The notes below the pieces were generated by a model. It had not been told where the DNA came from. It was given only the letters and a program-made list of their open reading frames with translations, and did no database searches. A program made the translations under genes and the position numbers. This document shows, in pieces, positions 26,842-35,800 of a stretch of 64,000 nt of DNA (position 1 is its first letter; the number at the start of each line of letters is the position of its first letter). Origin of the DNA: Polyangiaceae bacterium (lineage in GTDB: Bacteria > Myxococcota_A > Polyangia > Polyangiales > Polyangiaceae); contig JAICTZ010000001.1 in assembly GCA_025936115.1 (NCBI GenBank), forward strand, positions 124,001 to 188,000, read 5' to 3'.

Positions 26842-27014
26842 AATCGCGATCTGACTACTCGCCATGGACGACGCTAAGACACGTTGGCCTACATGGTGGT
26901 TCTTCGCGCGCGAAATCGTAATCGGGCACGCTGGTCGCCACTGAAGTCTCAGGCAGCGTGGCCGTAGCTGACACGAACCCCCCGCCTTTTTTGGCGCCGC
27001 GCATCGAGGACAAT

Positions 27015-28235
27015 ATGAGCGTACATGCAACGACGTGCTTTTCGGAGGAGTCGGATTCAGAGGACGCGGGACGCGCGGTCGGCAGCGCCTTGCGCCGCGA
27101 ATTTGCCGCCGAGCCGCTACGCGCGGCGCTCGTCTACGCCACCATCAACCACGACATGAAAGAGCTCGTGGCCTCGATTCGGCAGGAGCTAGGCCCGGAT
27201 GTCCCCCTCATCGGGTGTTCCGTCCAGGGGGTAGTTTCCAACGACACGCTCACCGAAGAGGGATACGCCGTCGGAGTCATGGGGTTCGGCGGAAGCGAGC
27301 TTGCGGCGGTGACTACCGTCGCTCACGACATCGAGCTCGAATCGTTCGAAAAGGGCAAGAGCATCGCCCACGACTTGAAGAGCCGTCTCGGTCGCGAGCC
27401 GAAGCTCGTCGTGCTCTCGTATGATCCGCTGTGCGGAACGGATGTCGAGGCACTGCTGCGCGGAGCCCAGAGCGAGCTCGCCTGTCCTATCGTGGGCGGC
27501 GCAGCCGGGCAGCCGTGGGGCCCGCCCGTTCGTACGTACCAATTCGACGGCGAGCAGGTCTTCTCCAAGGGCGCAGTCGCGCTCGCGCTCGCGGGACCTT
27601 TCGAGGCGGAGATTGGCCTCTGTCACGGCACCGTGCCGACCGGTTTCACCATCACTGTCACGAAGACCGACGGCAACCGCATCCTGGAGATCGACGGCCG
27701 CCGGGCGCACGACGTGTGGTGCGAACAGACGGGCCTGGATCCCAAGGCCGGCGCGGTGATTCACCAAGACTGGGTCGCGAGCTGGGCGATCGGTGTCGAA
27801 CGGCGCTACCAAGCTCCTGGGCCGAACGGCCCGACGGAAGAGGTCGTGCGCATGATCCGCGGCGCGTTCGGCGTCGACAACGAGCAGGGTTCGATCATCC
27901 TCCAAGCCGCCGTACCCGAAGGCTCGAAGGTGATGTTCCACCACCGCGAAGTCTCGCAGCTGCTCGCCGGGACGAAGGCGATGGGTGTCGAGCTCGCGGG
28001 TCGCTTGCAGGGCAAGAGCGCCTGGGCGGTCTTGGGCTTCGAATGCGCCGCGCGCACCTTTCCGTTCTTGGGTCCGGCAAACACCCGTGAAGAGCATGCA
28101 GGGCTGCGTAAGGCGGTCGCCCCGAACACTCCCTGGCTCGGCATGATGGCGTGGGGTGAGGTCGCGCCGCTCGGCGGGCAGCCTGCGTTTCACAATTACA
28201 CGTATCCGCTCGCCGTCTTGACGCGTCAGGCGTAA
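27015..28235 (+). CDS. FIST domain (FIST_N + FIST_C) sensory protein
   Basis: AALVYATINHDMKELVASIRQELGPDVPLIGCSVQGVVSNDTLTEEGYAVGVMGFGG; C-terminal KVMFHHREVSQLL..GFECAARTFPFLGP..; start ATG 27015. Confidence 0.85.
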   Translation: MSVHATTCFSEESDSEDAGRAVGSALRREFAAEPLRAALVYATINHDMKELVASIRQELGPDVPLIGCSVQGVVSNDTLTEEGYAVGVMGFGGSELAAVTTVAHDIELESFEKGKSIAHDLKSRLGREPKLVVLSYDPLCGTDVEALLRGAQSELACPIVGGAAGQPWGPPVRTYQFDGEQVFSKGAVALALAGPFEAEIGLCHGTVPTGFTITVTKTDGNRILEIDGRRAHDVWCEQTGLDPKAGAVIHQDWVASWAIGVERRYQAPGPNGPTEEVVRMIRGAFGVDNEQGSIILQAAVPEGSKVMFHHREVSQLLAGTKAMGVELAGRLQGKSAWAVLGFECAARTFPFLGPANTREEHAGLRKAVAPNTPWLGMMAWGEVAPLGGQPAFHNYTYPLAVLTRQA

Positions 28236-28253
28236 AGTACCGGACTGCGTCGA

Positions 28254-30323
28254 GTGCCTGTCGACGACGAACAACAAGTCCTGAAGGAGAAAGCGCTGCA
28301 GCTTCTCCGGAACGAGCGCGAGCTTTTCGCGCTGCGTGTCAGGCACGAGCAAACCGTGTCGTGGCTTCGGATCCTGCAGTCAATCCCGCAGCTCATCGAT
28401 CACGAGCTTCCCCAGGCCGAGCTCTGCAAGCGCCTCGGCAAGAGCCTCATCACGGGCTTGCGCGTGCAGCGCGCGAACTTCTTCGCCTATCGCGGCGGCG
28501 AGCTCAGGCTCGTCAGCGGCAAGGGCGCACCAGAGCAAGCTGCGCTCGGCCGAGAAGCCCAGGAGTTGGTCGAGCGGGCGCCGGCGGGTCTCTGCAACGA
28601 ACCGAGCGACGCGGGCAGTATGGAGCTCGCGAGCGCAACCGGACTTCACCGCTTCCTGTTCACGCGCATCAACGCCGAGTCCGGCGAGAGCTTGCTCCTC
28701 GCCACCGGCTACGACAGCGAGCGCGCACAGTTCCAGGCTCCGTTCGACGAGGCTCACGCGACTCAGCTCGCGAGCCTCGGCCAGCACATCGAGATCTTGT
28801 TGCGCAACGCGCGTCTCGTGAGCGAGCTCGAGCGTGACAAGGAGCGGCTCCAAAGATTCAACGAAACCTTGGAGCAAAAGGTGCTCGAGCGCACCGCAGA
28901 GCTCGCCCGCAAGAACCGCGACATGCGGCTCGTGCTCGACAACGTGGATCACGGCTTCATCACGCTGTCGCCCGAGGGCCGCATGGCGACGGAGCGCTCG
29001 CTCATCGTCGATACGTGGTTCGGAGCGGGTCGAGAGTTACTGCTGCTCTGGGACTACTTCGCGCCGTTATCGGAATCGTTCGCGACGCAAGTCAGGCTCG
29101 GCTGGGAGCAGCTCGCCGACGGCTTCATGCCGCTCGACGCGAGCCTCGCCCAACTGCCGGCGCGGCTCGTGACGGCGAACCGGACGTTTACGTTTCGTTA
29201 TTCGCCGTTCTTTCGCGACGCCCAGCTCGAAGGCGTTCTCGTCATCGTCAGCGACGTCACGGGGCAGCTCGCACGGGAGCGCGAGGAAGCCGAGCAGCGC
29301 GAGCTCATGCAGAGCTTCAAGCAACTGACGCTCGATCGCGCCGGCTTCTTCGAGTTCATGCGCGAGACGACCACCATGATGGAGACCGTCGCCGCCGCAG
29401 CGGCAGCCGGCGATCGGCGCGCGCTGCTACGTACGATTCACACCTTGAAGGGCAACTCGGCGACGGTGGGGCTGTCTCGCATCGCGCGCTTGTGCCACGC
29501 CATCGAAGAGGGCCTGAAGGACGAGGACGAGCTACCCACGCGCGAGCTCGTCGCCGAGCTCGATCAGCGCTGGAAAGCAATCGCCGAGCACGTGGGGCAG
29601 CTCGTCGGCCCCACGCGCGAACGAATGATCGAAGTCTCCGAAAGCAGCTACGCGGCGCTCGTCAGGACGCTTGCCGACCCCGCGCGCGCCGGCCACGCGC
29701 TCGATCATCTCCTCGCCTTGCGGCTCGAACCGCTGTCGCGCGTTTTCGAACGGCTCGCGGAACAAGCTACGACGCTCGCGCACCGCAAGGGCCTCGAGCT
29801 CGAAGTGCGCCTGGAAACGGCCGGGCTGCGCGTCGATCCCGAGCGCTTCTCGCCGCTCCTGAGCGAGCTCACGCACCTCGTGCGCAACGCGGTGGCGCAC
29901 GGGTTCCAGTCGAAGGCCGAACGCACGGCTCAGGGCAAACTGCCGCAGAACCGGCTGTCGCTACTGGCGGACGTCGGAGCGGGCGAGCTCATCCTGGAAA
30001 TCGCCGACGACGGTCGCGGCATCGACTGGCAAGCACTGAAGAACCGCGCGCGCGAGCGCGGACTAGCGGCCGAGACACGACTCGAGCTCGTGCAGGCACT
30101 GTTCGCGGACGGCATCACCACGCGCGCCGACGCCGACGAAATCTCGGGGCGCGGCGTCGGAATGTCGGTGGTCAAGAGCCGCGTCGACTCCATGAACGGA
30201 CGGATCCAGCTGAAGTCGGAGCCCGGCTTGGGTACGACCTGGTTCGTGTCGCTGCCGATCCTGGACCCGAAAGAAGTCCGCCGCGGCGAACAGCTCGCGT
30301 ACTCGAAGCCCCCCGAGCGCTGA
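28254..30323 (+). CDS. CheA-like sensor kinase (GAF-, PAS-like, Hpt, HATPase_c)
   Basis: Hpt motif IHTLKGNSATVGLSRIARLCHAIEE; HATPase HLVRNAVAHGF, IADDGRGID, GRGVGMSVVKSRVDSMNG. Confidence 0.9.
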   Translation: MPVDDEQQVLKEKALQLLRNERELFALRVRHEQTVSWLRILQSIPQLIDHELPQAELCKRLGKSLITGLRVQRANFFAYRGGELRLVSGKGAPEQAALGREAQELVERAPAGLCNEPSDAGSMELASATGLHRFLFTRINAESGESLLLATGYDSERAQFQAPFDEAHATQLASLGQHIEILLRNARLVSELERDKERLQRFNETLEQKVLERTAELARKNRDMRLVLDNVDHGFITLSPEGRMATERSLIVDTWFGAGRELLLLWDYFAPLSESFATQVRLGWEQLADGFMPLDASLAQLPARLVTANRTFTFRYSPFFRDAQLEGVLVIVSDVTGQLAREREEAEQRELMQSFKQLTLDRAGFFEFMRETTTMMETVAAAAAAGDRRALLRTIHTLKGNSATVGLSRIARLCHAIEEGLKDEDELPTRELVAELDQRWKAIAEHVGQLVGPTRERMIEVSESSYAALVRTLADPARAGHALDHLLALRLEPLSRVFERLAEQATTLAHRKGLELEVRLETAGLRVDPERFSPLLSELTHLVRNAVAHGFQSKAERTAQGKLPQNRLSLLADVGAGELILEIADDGRGIDWQALKNRARERGLAAETRLELVQALFADGITTRADADEISGRGVGMSVVKSRVDSMNGRIQLKSEPGLGTTWFVSLPILDPKEVRRGEQLAYSKPPER

Positions 30324-30325
30324 CG

Positions 30326-30478
30326 AGCGGCGGCCCGAGCGCCGCGGCGACCGGCAAGCCGTTCGTCGACCAGATCTGGTCGGCGTCGATTCCCACGGGC
30401 ACCTACCGCTACTACGACGGCACGCTGTACATGCTCGGCCTGCTCCACGTGAGCGGCACCTTCAAGCTCTGGCTCTGA
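30326..30478 (+). pseudogene. C-terminal remnant of a GH8-type glycoside hydrolase
   Basis: GKPFVDQIWSASIPTGTYRYYDGTLYMLGLLHVSGTFKLWL* resembles a GH8 C-terminus; no upstream catalytic domain (that sequence is the kinase gene in another frame). Confidence 0.6.
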
Positions 30479-30532
30479 GCGCTCGCCCGCGTCGCGAGAC
30501 TCCGCGTTCAACCCCGCCGTGAGCTCCGGATA

Positions 30533-30564
30533 CGGTGAGCCGGCCTTCGACGCCCGGCTCACCG
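30533..30564. terminator. stem-loop, 11-bp perfect stem with 10-nt loop
   Basis: CGGTGAGCCGG / CCGGCTCACCG inverted repeat downstream of kinase gene and GH8 remnant; no T-run. Confidence 0.4.
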
Positions 30565-30661
30565 GGGCCTTCCAGGGCGACACGAACCCCTCGCGCTGCC
30601 CACGTGGGGTCAGTGCCGACGGGAGGGCACCACGGAGCTCCCAGCCGACTATAATTCTTGG

Positions 30662-31213
30662 GTGACACGCGTCGGCATCACCGGGCATCTCACGCTCACG
30701 AAACAAGCGAGACGGTCCGCTCTCGATGCGGATCCGTGGCTATGGGTGCGAGCGAAGCTCGAAGAAGAGCTTGCGCTACTGCCGAATTCAGTGGTGGGCA
30801 TCTCGGCACTCGCGCCTGGCGCCGATCAACTGTTCGCGACCGCCGTTTTGGCGCGCGGGGGGATGCTGGAAGTCATCCTGCCGTTCAGCGATTACGGAGA
30901 TTACATTCCGGAGAAGCGTGACCGGCAGCAATACGACGCATTGTTGCAGCAAGCCGCCAAGGTGATTTGGGCAGAACGTCACCCGCCGGCCCCTCGCGCC
31001 AAGGCGCACGCGTACTGGGAAGCGGGCAAACGAATCGTAGACGCCGCAGAGGAAATGTTTGCCGTTTGGGAGCGCGGCCGCGGTGGAGAAGAAGGCACTA
31101 CGTTCGACGTCGTGGGTTACATCCGCTCCGTCGATAAGCCGCTTACCATCGTGGACCCGAGGTCACGAAGCGTCATTCACGAACGCCTTCAACGACCTCA
31201 CACCGACCGCTAG
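30662..31213 (+). CDS. stand-alone SLOG-like nucleotide-binding protein
   Basis: VGITGHLTLTKQ...VVGISALAPGADQLFATAVLARGGMLEVILPFSDYGDYIP matches the SLOG/LOG-like Rossmannoid pattern (GITGH, GADQLFA). Confidence 0.7.
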   Translation: MTRVGITGHLTLTKQARRSALDADPWLWVRAKLEEELALLPNSVVGISALAPGADQLFATAVLARGGMLEVILPFSDYGDYIPEKRDRQQYDALLQQAAKVIWAERHPPAPRAKAHAYWEAGKRIVDAAEEMFAVWERGRGGEEGTTFDVVGYIRSVDKPLTIVDPRSRSVIHERLQRPHTDR

Positions 31214-31255
31214 GCTGACCGCCAGCGACTAGGCTCGCGACCGCGCGAACGGAGA

Positions 31256-32830
31256 TCACCTTGCCTGCACACGCAGCTGACGCGCTCGCTCTCTCAGCTG
31301 AGCTTCGACCTTTAGCAAACAGGCGGCTTGGTCATCGTGCGGGCTGCGGGACGCCGCTAGTAGCTCGAGGTTACGCGCCGTGCTCTCGAGCTGCCACGGC
31401 TCGCACGCGGCCTCGAGCGCCACGCGCAGGGAAAGCTCTGCGGCGTCGGCTCTCTTCATCAGCAGCGCGAGCTCCAGCGAGGAAGATAGGTCGAAATAAT
31501 CGCACGACGAGGCCGCCACGCGCTCGCGGAGCAGGTCTCCGAGGGCGCGATAGAGATCCTGCAATTCGGCGTCCGTGGGATCGCGGATCGCCATCAGCGT
31601 TGCGGCGTTGACGCCTGCGTAGACAGAGCCGGGATTTTCGGCGAAGCCACGCCGATATGCTTGGATGGCCTTATCGAGTTCCGTCTTGGCCGCCATGCGA
31701 TCCGGCCCCTCCCGCAGCTCCCGCCAGCGGTCCTTGTGAACTCGCCCGAGCATACCGAGTGTGTCGGCGTGATCCGGTCGCGCCAGCAGCGCCTTCAGTA
31801 CGTCCTCGGCGTCGCGGCCCCTTCCGAGCTGATGAAGCGCGAGAGCACGCTCGCGTTGAGTTTGTGATTGCTCGGCAAACACCGGTGACAGAGTTGGAAT
31901 CGCCTCGAGGAGCTCCTGCCATCTGTCCTGCTTGCGCAAAGCCTCCAGCCTAAGCCGCGTGTCACGATAGCAGTCGTCGACCGCAGTCTTGCGTCGCGCA
32001 TCGATGGCTTTACTCACGTTCGAAAAAGTGGCCATCTTCGAGTGTCGCGTGAGCTGGTCATCGATATGGAACAGTGCGCGCTGGATTTGTTTCGCTAGCT
32101 TCCTCAGACCATCGTAGGTGGGCGTGTATTGCGAGTATTTTTCGGTACTGACGGCAAAGACCGGCTTGTCCTGGGAAATCAAGATCGCGGTGCCCGGTTC
32201 CGCGTGTCTGAGGCCGAGCTCGTAAAAAACGTTGGCGTTACTGCCTGTCAAGTCGGCAATGACGACATCCGCCTCGAGCAGATTCTGGATCAAGTCCGGA
32301 AGGATGGGCCCTATAGCCGGATCGGAGCGCGCGCACTCATAGCGCCCAGTCTCGATCACGGCCTGTTTTATGGTGCTCTCGAAGAAATCGGTCCAATAGT
32401 CCGTGACACCTTGTTGATCGGAAAACGGCATGATGACGAAACATTTGCGTTTCTGGCGCGCCTTGGCGTGCGACGCGAGCGCCTTGAGCACCGCGTCGAA
32501 AAAATTGGTGGGAGCGAGCGTCCAAATCGGAACGCAGCCCCGGTGCCAGCGCCCGGCGTCGACGGCAAGGGAGGTGACGATGACCGTGTTGGGCGGAAAT
32601 CGGGCCACCAGCTGGTCGACCAGGTCCGAGTAGCGAGCTTCGTCGCCGTAGGTTGCTTCGAGCGCAACCACCGCGACATCATGAACCCAGTAGCCGTTAT
32701 CGGGGGCTCTCGGCTCGCGGGTGGTTACCACGTAGCCCGCGCGCTCCAAGACGGTCGCCATATCCGCCCGTGCCACGCGATCGTCGTCGATGACGAGCAC
32801 GCTGCAGGGATTATCCGGACGTTCAGGCAT
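31256..32830 (-). CDS. pseudo-receiver + deoxyribosyltransferase-like domain + DUF4071/MAP3K TRAFs-binding-like TPR protein
   Basis: SVLVIDDDRVARADMATVLERAGY (REC N-terminus); CFVIMPFSDQQ...DVVIADLTGSNANVFYELGLRHAEPGTAILI (IMPF/DLTxxNxNVFYELG family); ALALHQLGRGRDAEDVLKALLARPDHADTLGMLGRVHKDRW...ELDKAIQAYRRGFAENPGSVYAGVNAATLM. Confidence 0.85.
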   Translation of the reverse strand: MPERPDNPCSVLVIDDDRVARADMATVLERAGYVVTTREPRAPDNGYWVHDVAVVALEATYGDEARYSDLVDQLVARFPPNTVIVTSLAVDAGRWHRGCVPIWTLAPTNFFDAVLKALASHAKARQKRKCFVIMPFSDQQGVTDYWTDFFESTIKQAVIETGRYECARSDPAIGPILPDLIQNLLEADVVIADLTGSNANVFYELGLRHAEPGTAILISQDKPVFAVSTEKYSQYTPTYDGLRKLAKQIQRALFHIDDQLTRHSKMATFSNVSKAIDARRKTAVDDCYRDTRLRLEALRKQDRWQELLEAIPTLSPVFAEQSQTQRERALALHQLGRGRDAEDVLKALLARPDHADTLGMLGRVHKDRWRELREGPDRMAAKTELDKAIQAYRRGFAENPGSVYAGVNAATLMAIRDPTDAELQDLYRALGDLLRERVAASSCDYFDLSSSLELALLMKRADAAELSLRVALEAACEPWQLESTARNLELLAASRSPHDDQAACLLKVEAQLRERARQLRVQAR

Positions 32831-35800
32831 CGACGCTCCGGCGAATCGGGATCCTCACGGTGACGAGGGCGCCGGCCAGCGTTTGCGAGCGACCGCAGTC
32901 CAGCCTGCCACCGTGCGCCTGGGCGATACCGTGAACCACCGACAAGCCGAGGCCGAGGCGCTCGGGGTCCAAGCCTTCGAAAGGGGCCTTTGGCTCGATG
33001 CCCTCGGGAAAGCCCCCGCCGTTGTCCTGAACGCCGAAAGCGGCGTACCCGTCGAGGTCCGCCCGACTGAACAGGATGATTTCCGGCGGCGACGGTGAGC
33101 GAGCGACTTCACGATCCGCGTTGGAGAGGAGCCTGCGCAGGCAATCCGCAATACGGAAGGAATCGAGTTCGATAGGGTCGTCGAGACTTCGGTCGAGTTC
33201 GAGCCTAGGCACCGCTCCGGACACCAGAAAGTGCCGCGACTCCTCGTGCACGCTTTTAAGCAGCTGATTCAGGCTCGAGAGTCCCTTGTCCAAGACGACT
33301 TCACGGCCGTCACGCTCGAACTCGCTCAATAAGCGCTTGAAGAGCACCGTTGTCTTGAACAAGCGCGACTGAATCTCTTCTATCGTGTGTTGTCTCGGTG
33401 AGTTGGCGCAGGCGGCGAGCTCCCGGACGCTGAGGTCGTAGCCCTTCATGTGCTGGTTCATGCGCACGGCAACGCGATGAGCCACCTTCTTCTGCCGCTC
33501 GTAACGCGCCGCATGCGCCGTGGCCGGCGCGATGTGACGTGCGAATACGGTCAATAGATTGCGCTGCCCTTCGTTGAATTCTATCGGATCCTGGCTGGCG
33601 ATGAACATTGCACCGACGATGCGATCGTCGTGCCTTAGCGGCAGTGCGGCGAAAGACTTGAGCCCGCCCTGGATGGCTTCCCCCCGCACGGGCGGCGAGC
33701 CCGTTGGGGGCTGGCGTACGTCGGGCTGAAAGATGGGCTCTCCGGAGTCGACGACACGACGGCCCGTCCCGTTAGCGCGCGGGGGCAGCTCGAGAACAGT
33801 CTTCAAAGGGCCGTCCGCCTGCGGAGAGCGGAAGACCTCCGACTCCGAGTCCCAGAGGTACACGCACGTGGACACCTCCGCGCGCAAGAGTTCGCCGACG
33901 CTGCCACCCATCGGGGGCAAGCGGGCGCGCTCGGCGCCTTGCGAGCGCGTCGTCCGCTGCAGTGCGATGGCAGCGAGACCCGTCAAAATGCGGAGCAGCG
34001 ACACTTCCGTATCGTTGAAGACGTGCGGGTCCTTGTCGTCGATGAAGAGCACGCCAATCACGTCCTCGTCGATCAAAGGCACGCCGAGCAACGACTTATA
34101 ACCGAGCCTCGACAGCTCCGGGTTGGCGCCCCATTTGGGATCGCTGAGATCGGCAATGGCGATGTGGTCGCGCTCTCGGATGATCCTGCGCGTGAGGCCG
34201 CTCTCGTTTTCGAGCCGTGGTTGCGGGTGTCCGGACGTCGGCGGGTAGGCTTCGCGCACGGCGAGCTTGTCGCCGTCCGAAAACAGATAAATCACGCCCG
34301 CGTCCGCGTTCGCGAGCTGGACCGCGGCTGCCACCACCCGCTCCAAGATGTCGCGACTACTGTCGGCGGCGAGAATGCGCCCGGCGATCTCCTGAACGAA
34401 GCGGATGGCGTGAGAGCGCTGGATCGCAATACCCGCTTGCTGCGCCAGGGCCTCGACGAGACGCGCGTCGCGCTCTTGAAACCAACCGATCGCGTCCTGA
34501 TCGGCGCTGATGACACCGATAATCTGGTCGCCCGCGATGATTGGCACGACGAGCATCGAGCGCTTTTCCGGTTCTACGTCTTCTTGAGGCTTGCGTCGCG
34601 ACGGTTTATAGCGTTTGTCGCTGTGGGCGTCGGTGATGAGTACCGTTTCGCGCGTCTGCCAGACGTAGCCGGCGATCGCTTCATTCAGCTTGAAACGTCG
34701 AGAAAGCGTCGCGCCGAAGCTCGCGTACTCCGCAACCAACAGCGTCTCGTCGCCGATCTTGCGCGGGAAGAACACGGTGCAGTGGGAGCAGTTGATGAGG
34801 CGCGCGACCTCATCGACGATGGTCTGCAGCAGCTCCTTGGGCTCGAGCTTCTTCGCCACCAGGTCCATCGTTACCTTGACGAGGTGCGTGCGTTCGATGA
34901 GCTGCTCCTCGTGAAACAACTCGCGACCGTTGATCAGCAAGGCCTTGGCATCGCCGAGCAGACCCTCGATGGCCTTCCGGTATTTTTCGATGTCGAGGAT
35001 CGGTTCGCTGAAGTCGACCGTCAACAGTCCGATCGGCTTGTTACTAGCGTCGAAAATTGGCGCGCCGATCCACGCGCCGATACCCTGGATGACTTGCCAG
35101 TCTGCGAGCTGGTTCGTGTCAGCGGCGTATTCCGCCTGTCGATCCCTCAGTAGCCGGCTGACCAAAGCGTCACACGAAATCGGTCGGAGCAGCGAGCGAC
35201 TCTCGGTGTGGATGCGGTGCCGCCAGACCAGCATGCGCATGTCACCATCGATCAGCTGGAGCGAGGCCGACCGCGGTCGCACCGCCGAATCCAGGCGAGC
35301 GAACAGCTGGCCCAGGCGGTCCTTGATTTTCAGAAGATTCTGCGAGTGAGCGGGGCCGTCCGCGGGGAACGGCAAGACCGCGTCCGCACGCGGCGGGTGC
35401 GCGCTTTCGAGATTCAATCGCCGCTTACAAAAGGCCTCGGTCGCCGCCCGCAAATCGCCGTAACTCCACCAATCATTGGCGGCGCCCAACGCGAAAACGA
35501 GCCGCCCCCGTAGCGATCCCAAATCAAGCCCGTAACAAATCGTGGTTGGCGGGAGCGCTGCGCTCGGCAGGAGAGCGCCGTTGGGCACCTCCATGGCCGC
35601 GTCGCTCGTGCCCGCCAGCACCAAGAGGCGACCGGGATCCGTACCGTCGCCGCGCGGTACGCAGATCCAATGTTCGGCAAGATCCAGTGCCGACAAGAGG
35701 CGACTGAACTCGTCAGGCTCCTCGGTCGTCGTCTCTCGCAAGTTGCGCACCGCACCCCGTCGGCTCTCGCTCTGCAGCGCCAGTCTCGAGCCGAGCGTCG

